DNA of 37,985 nt from Syntrophomonas sp. (GTDB lineage: Bacteria; Bacillota; Syntrophomonadia; Syntrophomonadales; Syntrophomonadaceae): positions 1-37,985 of the forward strand of contig NZ_JAQVZX010000012.1 in NCBI RefSeq assembly GCF_028707975.1. Direction: 5' to 3'. Numbering within the stretch: position 1 is the stretch's first letter; every line of letters starts with the position of its first letter. Under the pieces are notes generated by a model. The model searched no databases. It had not been told where the DNA came from and saw only the letters and a program-made list of their open reading frames with translations. This document shows positions 21,494-31,540 of this stretch, piece by piece. The position numbers and the translations under genes are program-made.

Positions 21494-24400
21494 ATGAAAA
21501 AGGCGCAAAAACGAATTATAAGCTTGCTGCTCTGCGTTATGTTTGCAATAACCATGCTACCGTTGGATGTATTGGCAGACAACAGTTCAGCTGCACCCGC
21601 ACAGCTTTCCGTTGTGGCGGCAGGTGACACTGCCGGCAATCCGGCCGGACAGTCGCCTACCAATAACGCGGACGGCGGCACAATTGCGTTTAGAAATCCG
21701 TTTGGGGATGTGGAGCCCGGCGACTGGTTTTTTGATGATGTAGGTTTTGTTTACAACAGTGGCCTGATGAGCGGCACCGGCACGGAATCACCGCTGTTCA
21801 GTCCTTATATGCCCATGTCCCGGGCTATGCTGGTCACAGTTCTGTACCATCTTGCGCGAAGCCCGGTTACCTCCGGTCTGCCCAACGTTTTTACTGATGT
21901 GCCGGAAGAATCGTGGTACAGCAGCGCGGTGGCGTGGGCAGCGGCGAACGGTATAACCAGCGGCGTGGGCGGTAACCGTTTCGCGCCGGACGATAATGTC
22001 ACACGCGAACAGTCGGCGACAATTCTTCTGAGATATGCGCGGCTGATCGGAAAGGGACCTGCCGGCAAAATAACAGGCGGCTATAACTTTGCCGACAAGG
22101 ATAAAATCTCGGATTGGGCTTTGGAAGGCGCCATGTGGTTCAGCATGATCGGCGTCATCACAGGCAAGCCGGGGGATAATGGTATGCTCTTTGACCCGCA
22201 AGGAAACGCCATACGCGCGGAGCTCGCGGTGATGCTACATAGGTTTTCGGATAATGTGGTCAACAACCCTGAACAACCTGCCGTGCCTGCCCCTGTCATG
22301 CCTGCCATGCCTACCACCGACTCTTCCTCCGGTTCCGACTCGGGCCCAGGCTCGGGTGATTCTCTGACAGTATCTTTTGAAACCAACGGCGGTACCGCGA
22401 TGGCTCCGGTTTCGGTGCCCCGGGGAGGCAAGTTTCGGGATGTGTTAATCCCCCTCAAGGACGACTGCACCTTTACGGGCTGGTATAGGGACAGCAATCT
22501 GACCGAACCCTTCTATTCCGATGCCCCTATCACAGAGAGTATAACCCTTTACGCGTCTTATGCCGACAGGGACTATAACTATAAGGAATACATCGATCCG
22601 GTCAAGTTTTTACCGGACTGCCCCGCTGAAATCAGTTTTGATATTTTGTCTCCGAAAACCATCACCGACAGCAATCTGGATGATTACATAACAATTATGG
22701 ATAAAGTTAACGGCGATGAAATCCCTGATGTTACCGTTACGAGTAAGGGCGGTAACGTTTATGTCATTTCGCCCAAAGCGCCCTACACTTACACTCCGGG
22801 CGATACCTACGAGCTTTCCCTGATAGACGTGGATATCAGCTTCAGTAATGAAAAAGAAGAAATCCGCACCATTGCCTTCAGCATTAAAAAGCCCGAAACC
22901 TATAATGTTCAATTCAAGGATGGCATCGTATATCTTCTCTGGAATCAAGTAAATGTAATCGACAGCGGTGTGTACAGCCTGCCGCAGGCTTTGGCCGGCG
23001 ACAAGAAAATAGTGGTTGGAACCACCATATGTTTAACGGACGAGCTTGATCCAAACGGGCAGGGAATTCTCAACGAAAACTCGAAGATCCGCAATGTGCT
23101 GAGCATTGTAGACACGGATTCAAAAGACCCGCAGCGCGTCATGCTGTTTACCGAAGCCAGCAACGTGGACGATGTCTATAAGCAGCTTGACGTTTATTTG
23201 CAGGAAAATATAGACCCGGATAAACTGGCCAAATCCATTAATGTGGAAAAGCTTGAGCAGGATCTGAAAACCAGCGAGGGCACGCTGCAATTTACCAAGC
23301 TTCTGGCGGTTGCGCTCAATGAAAGCCAGACGATGGCGGCTTTGCTTTCGTCGGCAGATACAACCCAGTCAGCATCTACATTGGCCTCCGGAGCTTCCTC
23401 GTCATTTGCCCAGCCCAGCGAAAACGATGATAAATTCTCTGTCGCCGTCAAAGCCCTGGTCTCGGGATTAACCGTCTCCGCATCCATCGGCACGGCCAAA
23501 AACACCAACTTCCCCGGCGCGGTCAACAACAATTGGGTCGTGCTGACCATAAAATTCAATTACAATGCGACGATCAAGAAAGTCCAGGTGAAGTCCGACT
23601 TTACCTTCAAGGAATACATTACTCTTTCGTCGGGAAAGGAAACCGGCCTGATCTATTTTGACGCCTGGATCGACACTTACTCGCAGACGGATGTGGAATT
23701 CAACGTCCTTGTCAAGACAGTGGACGTAGACGAGGAGTTTTTAGATATCACCGCTGAAATTAATAAGCTTATCTCCGGTTTCACAAAGGACAATTCCGGC
23801 GTCCCCGAAATCATCAGGGAGGTACTGGGGTCAAAGGGCGATTATATCGACCTTGTGGAAGTAAATCTTTTCGACCAGGCGCAGGATATCAAAATGCCGA
23901 TTCCCATCCTGCAGGTGAAGGAGAAGGGGGACTTCGTTATCCGGCTGAATCTCGCGGTGGGCCTGTCGGCCCAAAGCACCCTCATGTCCGCCAACCGTAT
24001 AGGAATCAGGGGCAGTATAAGTAATCCTCTGGAAACGTATAAGTACGCGCTCGAAGGCGATGGCAGGCAAAGCCTCGACTTATACTGTGTGGGCTATCTG
24101 GGAGTCAAGGCCGGGGTAAGGCTTACCGTAAGCGTCAATTTCTATGGCCTAGAATCTCTGGGCAGAGTCGGCTTTAGGGGAGAAGTGGGCGCCTATTTGG
24201 ATCTGTACGGCTTTTTGCAGCTTCATTTACTCAAAACCGGTGCCGCCCCCGACATCAACATGAACGGCGGAATCTACATGGAAATCGGCATCTATGTAGA
24301 ACTGAAACTCTTTGCCGAGTCGAAGTTATTCAAGGTAAAGGCGGAGCTTTCCGTTCTGGATATGAAATTTCCTATTTATACCCTGGGCAACCGGTATGTG

Positions 24401-27400
24401 CTGTACAGATTCAAGAACGCCGGCAATACCGTGGTGTTCAACCAAAACGACTACTATATCAGCAACAGCGGTCTGCTGGACTGTGAGATGCTTGACCTTA
24501 CCACCGGAGAACTGGTTAAGGGCGATTATTCCAAGCTTAGTAAATTCAAGTTCAAAGTATCCAACCCATGGATGATCGATTGGTCTGATGAGAATCATAT
24601 CAGTGTCCAGCCACAATATTTCGGCCGAACGTATAACGATGTCCGTGTGGAGAAGGGTACCCAGCGCCTGGACGCTACGGTGCAGGTTTATTACGGTGGC
24701 GACAACCTCTGCTTCAGCAGCCGGGAAAAGGGCTATACCTATAATGAGATCAAGCTCGTATGGGTGGACCCCAGCATTGACCCCAAAATGGTCAACCTAA
24801 ACCCCGTGAAGGCAACCTATGTGATCAATCTAGATGGAGAAAAGACCGTGCTCACAAAATCCGTGCTTGCGGGTTATGTCCCCGGTTCTATCGACCTGTC
24901 TTCCTGGCTCCAGGACGCAAAAATAACCGGATATGAAAACGACTGGGACGTTGCCATTTGGAAGGATACCACTTATACGGTAAATATGACGAAGCTGCAG
25001 GTGCTGGTATCCTATATGTACATGCGTGACGGACAGTGGCACTATGAGATATATGCCGCTGAATGCGGCGACACGGTGCCTACCACCTCAGACTATCAGT
25101 CGCCTGGTCCGGAACGCACTTTTAAACACTGGGAGAGAAGGGTTTGGCTTTATAATTATAGTGATGATGGGAAAATTCCGGGGCTGAATGCTAAGGTGCT
25201 GACGCTTGATTTATTCGATCATTTGCACAAATATTGGAAACATAGGAGTGTATTCCATACCGGATACGACAAAACGCAGGCGGTCTATACATTTACCGGC
25301 ACACTGGATGAGTGCCGCGAAAGGTTCAAAGAGAATCAAAAAACTATGTATGTCCTGTTCAACAGTGTAGCGGAGTATGAAATAAATCGAGAATACATCA
25401 CGTTCCACTACCCCAGGATGCAATACACAGCTTATGGGCAAAATTTCGATATCTGGTATGATAGTGAAACATTCTTTTTTGATTACGGCACGATGCCTTT
25501 GCCCCCGCAGCAAAAGAGCTATCCCGGCTGCAAGATTAATGGATGGAGCAACAGTAGCGGTGCCGCAGCGAAATACGCTTATGACCAGCTGCCCCCGGCC
25601 ACATGTAATACTAATTATTTTCTTGCTGTTGAATTCACACAACATCAGATAATATTCAGAACAGACATGGGAACCTTTACTGACGGCAGCAGCGCCGCCG
25701 ACTCCGGTATGATCCCCTATCTGGATTATCTGGAATATGTGGAGAACTTCCAGAAAGCCAACAATGTCCTCACGATCAAGCCGGTGCTTAAGGACGGCGT
25801 ATTCTACAAATTCCATCACTGGGATGTAGATTACTCACAGGATAAGCAGCATATCCAAACCTGGAACGCGGTATGGGTCGTCTCTTCCGTTCCGGAGTAT
25901 TCTGCCGCCTTCAACGCTGGAGAAGGAGCCACTTTCCCCGATGGAAGCACAAGCCTTTCCCTCCGGCTTACCTATGGTTCCAGCGTGAATTTATCCTCGT
26001 ACGCCCCTGTTAAGGCTGCGGATAACCAGTACACCTATACGCTGACAGGCTGGAGGGATCAGGACAGAAATACCTACGGCTTGACCGATGATGTCGTTGT
26101 CCAAAAGGATATGACCTGTACGGCGGTCTACACGCCGGCTGCAAGAGAGTATACCGTAACGGTCAGCGCCGGAAACGGGAAGTTCTCCGATGGTACGAAT
26201 ATAAAAACCGTTACTGGCAAATACGAAGAGAATACAAATATTTTGGTAAGTATAGGTGCCCTCACCCCCCCCGAGGGTAATCCCGATTACCATTATGAGT
26301 TCGATGGCTGGTCGGAAGCTCTCCCGGAAAAATTCACACAGGATATGACCATTACCGCGAAGTACAAACAGGTTTATGACGATTACACCATCACCTTTAA
26401 CGCAGGCAGCGGTTCGTTTGAGGGCGGCGCAAGAACCGTTACCCAGACCTATCGTTACGGCGATGTAATCGTCCCCCCTGCTGATCCTCCGGTCAAAGCA
26501 GAGAATGATTATATTAAATATGAGTTCACCGCCTGGAGTCCGGCCTTGGAAACTGTTACCGGTAACTGCACATATACGGCAAACTACCGTTCCGTTCCCA
26601 AGGATACGCCGCTGCCGGTGAGCGGAATTAATGTAACAGACGGAGATGTGACCGAGGATATCAGTGTGAGCAGTCTCACCGGCTATACCTACAAAATGGT
26701 CGAAACGCTTGACGGAAACGTTGTTCCCGTTCTTACGATTACAGGGGATGGGCTGACCTTCAGCGGAACAGGCAGCGGCGTATACGTTGACATTGACGAC
26801 ACGGCAAGCTCCATTACCTTCAAAGATCTGAACATCTCAGTCAGCAAGTATTTTGACAGCATAAATGTTAAGGAAAGCAGCAGCGGCAGCCATTTGACCG
26901 TCAATATTAAGGGAAAATGCGCTTTCAAAATTGAATCAGAAGAAGCTTGGAATGTCATGCGCATTGAGCGTCCCACCACATTTGTCGGTACAAATAAAAC
27001 CGAAGACTCGCTGCATATCGGCACTTCAGGGGGTAAGGTGATTTACACCTCGAACAGCCTGACATTTGATACCCTGGATTTAAAAATTGACGCAGCAGGA
27101 GGCGAAGGCATCGATATATCCGTGCTGTTCGCAGATGTGGGTAAAGAGGAGCAGTCTGTGTGCCGCTTTGTGTATTCCGACATTGCCATTACCTCAGAAG
27201 GCGGCGGGTTCATGTTTGGGTCGCTTGGCATCCAAAACAGCCTTTTGGGTATGAATTGTGACGGCCCGGCAGGATTTCTTTTCGGATTTACGGTCGATGC
27301 TTCTGATGTGACCATTACAGCCGGGAAAGGGCTTTGGATTAACGGAGATGCCGTATTCTCCGGCGATAAGATTATTAATAAGCTTGAGCTGACGGCGACA

Positions 27401-27580
27401 GACGGGGGCGCGAGCATAGGTGCCACAAAGAACATAAGCGTACCCGGTGAATATGATTTGGGTGGCGCGTCAATCCAACGTTTGACAGATATTTTAACAA
27501 AGGAAGAATATTATACCTTTGCCAATGAAAAAGACGGCGTCTGGATTCCGGCAGCAAATGTAAAGATAAACAAACCTTGA
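21494..27580 (+). CDS. Giant SLH-anchored surface protein with InlB-type repeats
   Basis: 2028 aa, ATG preceded by GGAGGAAAG. Signal peptide 1-29 (cleavage near VLADN). Three S-layer-homology domains at about 70-125, 132-190 and 197-255 (each with F.DV/AD and a final F.P...MTR-like block such as FAPDDNVTREQSA). Pro/Ser linker 258-288, then a Listeria-Bacteroides repeat 291-357 (TGWYRDSNLTEPFYSD). A long beta-rich body follows; three further InlB-type repeats lie near 1468-1702 (FTAWSPALETV, FDGWSEALPEK, LTGWRDQ). The last 320 residues resemble a repetitive beta-helix. No LPXTG or terminal membrane anchor, so SLH binding to wall polymer should hold it at the cell surface. Adhesion or matrix role inferred. 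Confidence 0.9.
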   Translation: MKKAQKRIISLLLCVMFAITMLPLDVLADNSSAAPAQLSVVAAGDTAGNPAGQSPTNNADGGTIAFRNPFGDVEPGDWFFDDVGFVYNSGLMSGTGTESPLFSPYMPMSRAMLVTVLYHLARSPVTSGLPNVFTDVPEESWYSSAVAWAAANGITSGVGGNRFAPDDNVTREQSATILLRYARLIGKGPAGKITGGYNFADKDKISDWALEGAMWFSMIGVITGKPGDNGMLFDPQGNAIRAELAVMLHRFSDNVVNNPEQPAVPAPVMPAMPTTDSSSGSDSGPGSGDSLTVSFETNGGTAMAPVSVPRGGKFRDVLIPLKDDCTFTGWYRDSNLTEPFYSDAPITESITLYASYADRDYNYKEYIDPVKFLPDCPAEISFDILSPKTITDSNLDDYITIMDKVNGDEIPDVTVTSKGGNVYVISPKAPYTYTPGDTYELSLIDVDISFSNEKEEIRTIAFSIKKPETYNVQFKDGIVYLLWNQVNVIDSGVYSLPQALAGDKKIVVGTTICLTDELDPNGQGILNENSKIRNVLSIVDTDSKDPQRVMLFTEASNVDDVYKQLDVYLQENIDPDKLAKSINVEKLEQDLKTSEGTLQFTKLLAVALNESQTMAALLSSADTTQSASTLASGASSSFAQPSENDDKFSVAVKALVSGLTVSASIGTAKNTNFPGAVNNNWVVLTIKFNYNATIKKVQVKSDFTFKEYITLSSGKETGLIYFDAWIDTYSQTDVEFNVLVKTVDVDEEFLDITAEINKLISGFTKDNSGVPEIIREVLGSKGDYIDLVEVNLFDQAQDIKMPIPILQVKEKGDFVIRLNLAVGLSAQSTLMSANRIGIRGSISNPLETYKYALEGDGRQSLDLYCVGYLGVKAGVRLTVSVNFYGLESLGRVGFRGEVGAYLDLYGFLQLHLLKTGAAPDINMNGGIYMEIGIYVELKLFAESKLFKVKAELSVLDMKFPIYTLGNRYVLYRFKNAGNTVVFNQNDYYISNSGLLDCEMLDLTTGELVKGDYSKLSKFKFKVSNPWMIDWSDENHISVQPQYFGRTYNDVRVEKGTQRLDATVQVYYGGDNLCFSSREKGYTYNEIKLVWVDPSIDPKMVNLNPVKATYVINLDGEKTVLTKSVLAGYVPGSIDLSSWLQDAKITGYENDWDVAIWKDTTYTVNMTKLQVLVSYMYMRDGQWHYEIYAAECGDTVPTTSDYQSPGPERTFKHWERRVWLYNYSDDGKIPGLNAKVLTLDLFDHLHKYWKHRSVFHTGYDKTQAVYTFTGTLDECRERFKENQKTMYVLFNSVAEYEINREYITFHYPRMQYTAYGQNFDIWYDSETFFFDYGTMPLPPQQKSYPGCKINGWSNSSGAAAKYAYDQLPPATCNTNYFLAVEFTQHQIIFRTDMGTFTDGSSAADSGMIPYLDYLEYVENFQKANNVLTIKPVLKDGVFYKFHHWDVDYSQDKQHIQTWNAVWVVSSVPEYSAAFNAGEGATFPDGSTSLSLRLTYGSSVNLSSYAPVKAADNQYTYTLTGWRDQDRNTYGLTDDVVVQKDMTCTAVYTPAAREYTVTVSAGNGKFSDGTNIKTVTGKYEENTNILVSIGALTPPEGNPDYHYEFDGWSEALPEKFTQDMTITAKYKQVYDDYTITFNAGSGSFEGGARTVTQTYRYGDVIVPPADPPVKAENDYIKYEFTAWSPALETVTGNCTYTANYRSVPKDTPLPVSGINVTDGDVTEDISVSSLTGYTYKMVETLDGNVVPVLTITGDGLTFSGTGSGVYVDIDDTASSITFKDLNISVSKYFDSINVKESSSGSHLTVNIKGKCAFKIESEEAWNVMRIERPTTFVGTNKTEDSLHIGTSGGKVIYTSNSLTFDTLDLKIDAAGGEGIDISVLFADVGKEEQSVCRFVYSDIAITSEGGGFMFGSLGIQNSLLGMNCDGPAGFLFGFTVDASDVTITAGKGLWINGDAVFSGDKIINKLELTATDGGASIGATKNISVPGEYDLGGASIQRLTDILTKEEYYTFANEKDGVWIPAANVKINKP

Positions 27581-27621
27581 TGCGCTGCATAACCTGCTGG
27601 GAAAAAAGAATTAAGAATTAA

Positions 27622-29184
27622 TTAAATATATTGGGACGCAAACGAGGCGCTTCGTTTGAAGTGTCTCGTTTGCTGACTTTTCGTATCGGTTTGGGTATGG
27701 TGTTGGTCAGCATCTTGATCCGGGACCAGATCAGATTCTGTGCTTTGGAATACCTGTCTTTCCAGGGAAAACTGATGGGAAACCGGATTATACTGAACCA
27801 TATCTACTGCCAGTAAACCGGAACCTGGCAGCAGGTAAGCAATAGCTGCGGAATAGGAAATGCCCTTTTCCGAATATAAGCCTCGTAAGCCGGAAGCCCC
27901 GGTAGTTCCAGGGTCAACAAAAACCCCGTCCGGCCCCTCTTCTATTCTTATACGATGGTCGTGCCCGGCCACCACCAGGCCGGCCAGCGGGGCAATCTCT
28001 TTCCCTAGACGGTAATTATGCACTACCAGTATGTCGGGACGCCCCTGGGCCGCAACCGCCTCCTTAATCCTGCTTACCTGCTCTTTTAAGCTTTCCCGTT
28101 CTGCTTCCGGACTCTCATACTCTACAGCTGTTGATGCTGATAACGGGTCTGCAAAACCCAGGACCTTAACCCCTTTAAGGGTAATCATCTCCCCGTTTAA
28201 AACCTGGCTGTCAGGCAGAGCAGTAATAAAATTGATGGTTCCTGGACTATCATGGTTTCCGCCCACAAACAACTGGGGTACACCCACTGTGGCCAGATCC
28301 TGGGTAGCACCAGTTTCTAATTGTGAGCCCATATCAGTTAAATCACCCGCATTTATCAGGAAGTCAACCTTAAAGCGGGCCGCCAAACTCTTACACAATA
28401 CAATTCCCACCGGGTTGGAATGTATATCACTGACCAGCAATATTTTAACTACCTGGCCTTGTTCCTCCGGATTGGCCATAACTGGAAGGCTATTGGAACT
28501 GGAAAAAAGCAGGCCCAGATTGGATACAATTTGCCGGGTGTTGTCACGAATCTTCTGTAAATCACTAAGGGAATCACTGGCGAATTTTATCGCTACCGGA
28601 GCCATGCTAAGAACACCCTTATATTCCGGCTCGCGAAAGGCTGCCGTATCATAGGAACGGAATACTCCAGCCAGGATTAATATTAATATTAGCGTAGATG
28701 CAGTAGTATAAAGTAAGGACTTGAGCAGGCCAGGACGCCAGATTAAAAAGACCAGCAAAAAGGCACCCAGAAATGCTACTGCCACCTGACGCAGGGCAAA
28801 GACGGTTATTTTATTCCGGGCGCTGCTCTGCAGCTGTTCTACCAGTTGTTTTTGATCCGGCAGATTATCTATATGCGACTTGAGAGTGTCACTTCTTATC
28901 TGTTCCAGGCTGATTACCAGTTTCACCGGTCCCTGATGGGTTTTAGCTTCGACAACCCCAAAGGGGGGAAAGTGCAGTTCCGTTATACCGCTTCGGCCCG
29001 GAGTTAAGCCCGCTCGAAATTCAATAACTTCGAGGTCAAAGGTAGTGCTACCCAACAGCCAAACAGCAAGTATAGCCCCAAGCAGAGCAGTTAAAAGAAT
29101 GACAAGTATTTTAAGCAAGAATAGTTTACTTGAATTAAATTCTGCTTTCTGAGCTAGCCTCACTGGAAATTCCTCCTCCAACAA
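27622..29184 (-). CDS. Membrane-anchored metallophosphoesterase
   Basis: 520 aa, TTG start behind GGAGGAG. Hydrophobic segments at about 21-44, 132-149 and 154-174, then a soluble calcineurin-like phosphoesterase with DIHSN (253-257), GDLTD (280-284), GNHD (309-312), VVHN (387-390) and GHDH (407-410), so all metal ligands are present. The Ser/Asp/Gln-rich tail (490-520) looks disordered. Substrate unknown; the catalytic domain may face either side of the membrane. Thirty bases of this gene (28134-28163) recur at 12501-12530. It runs convergently with the surface-protein gene. Confidence 0.88.
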   Translation of the reverse strand: MLEEEFPVRLAQKAEFNSSKLFLLKILVILLTALLGAILAVWLLGSTTFDLEVIEFRAGLTPGRSGITELHFPPFGVVEAKTHQGPVKLVISLEQIRSDTLKSHIDNLPDQKQLVEQLQSSARNKITVFALRQVAVAFLGAFLLVFLIWRPGLLKSLLYTTASTLILILILAGVFRSYDTAAFREPEYKGVLSMAPVAIKFASDSLSDLQKIRDNTRQIVSNLGLLFSSSNSLPVMANPEEQGQVVKILLVSDIHSNPVGIVLCKSLAARFKVDFLINAGDLTDMGSQLETGATQDLATVGVPQLFVGGNHDSPGTINFITALPDSQVLNGEMITLKGVKVLGFADPLSASTAVEYESPEAERESLKEQVSRIKEAVAAQGRPDILVVHNYRLGKEIAPLAGLVVAGHDHRIRIEEGPDGVFVDPGTTGASGLRGLYSEKGISYSAAIAYLLPGSGLLAVDMVQYNPVSHQFSLERQVFQSTESDLVPDQDADQHHTQTDTKSQQTRHFKRSASFASQYI

Positions 29185-29454
29185 TCTCCTCCGACATTCT
29201 TATTTTACTGCTTTACCAGGCCTGTTGATACTTTTTTTTTCAGTATAACATGAAAATAAGCCTTATTTTTCTGGAGACCTTTTCCTAAACACAGTTAGTT
29301 AAGGTATAAGAAAAAAATCCATCCCAGTAACCCGGTTAAGAGATGAAAGTTTCGAATTTTTACAATAATGGACTACGTAGTCTAATGGTAGTACAATAAG
29401 CCTACAATAAGGGTTATAGATATATGTCAAGATAGGCCCCTGCAGGAGGTTATT

Positions 29455-30714
29455 TTGCGCTGTTCTATTGAGGGGATAAACCATCAAGGTGAAGGGGTAG
29501 GCCGCGTTGGCGGAAAGGCCGTTTTTGTACCACAGGCCCTACCCGGTGAAGTGGTGGAAATTGTCATTACGGATAATCGGGCTCGTTTTGCCCGGGCGCA
29601 GTTAGTGCAACTGCTGGAAGCCTCACCCTACCGCCTTACTCCGCTCTGCCCTCATTATTATGAATGTGGCGGTTGTGCCTACCAGCATGCGAAGTATGAA
29701 GAGGAACTGGTTCTGAAGCGCCAGGTAGTAAAGGATGCGATTCAGCGTATCGCCAAGATCGCTACCGTGGTCGAACCGGTCCTGTCAATGCCGGAGCCCT
29801 GGCATTATCGCAACAAGGTCACTTGGCATATGGCCGCAACGGGGAAGCAGGAGCCTGTTCTCGGCTTCTTTCGTGAGGCTAGCCGTCAGCTGGTTCCCAT
29901 TTCCCAATGCCGGCTTATCTCAGAAAAAATGAACTGCCTAACAGCCAGGGTAAAGGCTCTTTTACCTTTAATCCAGCCTGCTCCTGGCAGCGAAATAACC
30001 TTGCGAGAATCATCCCTGGATCATTCAACCATGCTCATATGGAAGGGGTTGCAACGCTGGCCTGCACCCGAGATCTGGCCAGAGCTTAGTGCTATCAGTG
30101 ATTCGGTGGTGGTCATAGAAAAAAACACCTGCCACTATATTTCCGGCCCGCAGCGCCTGCTGGACAAACTGGGGCAGGTGAAATTTGCTTTATCCCCGGA
30201 AGCCTTTTTCCAGGTGAATCATTGCCAGGCCGAAGAGATGATCAGGCTTATCCTTTCATTGGTCGATTTTTCCGGTAAAACAGTTCTGGACGCCTTTTGT
30301 GGAGTAGGCAGTATAGCCCTCAATCTGGCCCGGCAGGCGGAGCGGGTGATTGGGGTGGAGAGCTATGAACCGGCTATTCATGATGCTCGTTGTAATGCTA
30401 TAGAAGCTGGCATATACAATGTAGAGTTCATCCACGGTCTCTGCGAAAGAGCAGTGGCACGGATAGATGAGCCTATTGATGTGATAGTGCTTGATCCCCC
30501 GCGCAGTGGTTGTAAAAAAGAATTGATTCAGGCCTGCAGCAGGATATCGCCCCGGGAAATTGTTTATGTCTCCTGCAATCCTGCCACCCTGGCCCGTGAC
30601 CTGGCCCTCTTCGGCCAGTTAGGATACCACCCCCTTCTTATTCAACCCATTGACATGTTCCCCCGGACTTATCATGTGGAGACGGTAGTATTGATGTCAC
30701 GGGTCAAAGAGTGA
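29455..30714 (+). CDS. rlmD: 23S rRNA (uracil-C5)-methyltransferase, RlmD/RlmCD type
   Basis: 419 aa, TTG start nine bases after GCAGGAGG. N-terminal TRAM-like domain (1-55, GEGVGRVGGKAVFVPQALPGE), a [4Fe-4S] site with Cys65, Cys71, Cys74 and Cys152 (CPHYYECGGC, SQCRL), SAM motif LDAFCGVGSIAL (278-289), DPPR (347-350) and the catalytic Cys374 in SCNPATLARDL. It makes 5-methyluridine in 23S rRNA using SAM. In Gram-positives one RlmCD enzyme can serve two sites; which site(s) this one uses cannot be told. The 270 bp upstream hold no gene, only the dyad ACTACGTAGT. Confidence 0.93.
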   Translation: MRCSIEGINHQGEGVGRVGGKAVFVPQALPGEVVEIVITDNRARFARAQLVQLLEASPYRLTPLCPHYYECGGCAYQHAKYEEELVLKRQVVKDAIQRIAKIATVVEPVLSMPEPWHYRNKVTWHMAATGKQEPVLGFFREASRQLVPISQCRLISEKMNCLTARVKALLPLIQPAPGSEITLRESSLDHSTMLIWKGLQRWPAPEIWPELSAISDSVVVIEKNTCHYISGPQRLLDKLGQVKFALSPEAFFQVNHCQAEEMIRLILSLVDFSGKTVLDAFCGVGSIALNLARQAERVIGVESYEPAIHDARCNAIEAGIYNVEFIHGLCERAVARIDEPIDVIVLDPPRSGCKKELIQACSRISPREIVYVSCNPATLARDLALFGQLGYHPLLIQPIDMFPRTYHVETVVLMSRVKE

Positions 30715-30835
30715 GTGGGCGGGAAACCCTTATATATCAAGGTTTTTAGCACATATGGATATGAAACCCATTGAGTGAAAACGATATTCTATCGCTTCGT
30801 GGAAACAAGTCCATAAAGGCACTATTTGATAGTCA

Positions 30836-30953
30836 AGTGGTCAGGTTGAATGTCATAGCTCGGCGAGTGGTCGGGTTAGATGTCAGCATCCGCGAGTGGT
30901 CAGGTTAGATGTTTTTTCGGAAGTTTTTGAGGTTGTGTGGTCAGGTTGGATGT
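30836..30953 (+). mobile_element. Orphan IS21-like terminal repeats
   Basis: Four direct repeats of about 18 bp, consensus AGTGGTCAGGTTAGATGTC, start at 30836, 30866, 30895 and 30936 (spacing 30, 29 and 41 bp). Multiple short subterminal repeats of this kind are typical of IS21-family ends, where they bind the IstA transposase. No istA or istB gene is present, so this would be a solo end or a deletion scar. The rest of the 313-bp gap (30715-31027) holds only a weak hairpin, AACCCTT/AAGGTT, after rlmD. Confidence 0.55.
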
Positions 30954-31027
30954 ACGCATAAAATAGGTTGTTAGTGAAACTAAGAAAAATGTTGCAACAA
31001 ACTTACATAATATAGGGAGGTGGCCAA

Positions 31028-31447
31028 ATGAGCGTTTGGAATTTATTATATAAGGAATTAACGGGTACACATGATTACATTAAACCAAATACTCCGGCAA
31101 CACAAAAACAGATTGCTGAGGTTGAAAAAGTGTTAGACTGCAAATTGCCCACTGATTTGAAGGAACTGCTTCTCGAAATAAATGGGGATAACTGGTTCGT
31201 TTTTTCTACGGAGCAAATCATCAAAACAAATCTATCTGTAAGAAAACTTGATTGTTTTATGCCTCTTGACTGCTTATTATTTTTTGGAGGCAATGGCTGT
31301 GGCGATTATTATGGCTACCCGATTACATCCCAAGATGGAGTACGAGATGATAATGTGTTTATATGGGAACATGAATATGATAATCGCATCTGGAAAGCAA
31401 ACAACTTAGAAGATGCCATAAAAAAATACTACAACGACGAAATATAA
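31028..31447 (+). CDS. SUKH/SMI1-KNR4 family protein (immunity-like)
   Basis: 139 aa, ATG after AGGGAGGTGG. The SUKH pattern is clear: TPATQKQIAEVEKVLDCKLPTDLKELLLEINGDNW near 25-60, then LFFGGNGCGDYYGYPI near 86-101 and VFIWEHEYDNRIWKANNLEDAIKKYY at the end. Many bacterial SUKH proteins neutralise toxins of polymorphic or contact-dependent systems. No toxin gene is next to it, so it may be an orphan immunity gene, here beside IS-like repeats and a prophage. Cytoplasmic. Confidence 0.82.
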   Translation: MSVWNLLYKELTGTHDYIKPNTPATQKQIAEVEKVLDCKLPTDLKELLLEINGDNWFVFSTEQIIKTNLSVRKLDCFMPLDCLLFFGGNGCGDYYGYPITSQDGVRDDNVFIWEHEYDNRIWKANNLEDAIKKYYNDEI

Positions 31448-31489
31448 TGCATCATTACTCATTCGGTTTTGCTTGATTGGATTGTTAAG

Positions 31490-31524
31490 AAAAAAAGCAC
31501 ACTACATTGTTATCCGTAGGGTGC
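31490..31524 (-). terminator. Terminator of the recombinase operon
   Basis: On the minus strand: GCACCCTAC, loop, GTAGTGTGC (one mismatch), then seven T. It begins 17 bp after the recombinase stop codon and marks the left edge of the prophage transcript. Confidence 0.7.
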
Positions 31525-31540
31525 CTTGTTTATTTTTAGC

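Noticed and set aside
25211-25819. Minus-strand 202-aa ORF inside the surface-protein gene
   Set aside because: Antisense shadow of a continuous 2028-codon gene, with no RBS or known motif.
28031-28654. Plus-strand 207-aa ORF
   Set aside because: Antisense shadow of the metallophosphoesterase gene, whose catalytic motifs are complete.
30836-30953. Possible CRISPR array from four direct repeats
   Set aside because: Repeats are only about 18 bp, spacers are 11-23 bp and uneven, and no cas genes are near; IS21-type ends fit better.
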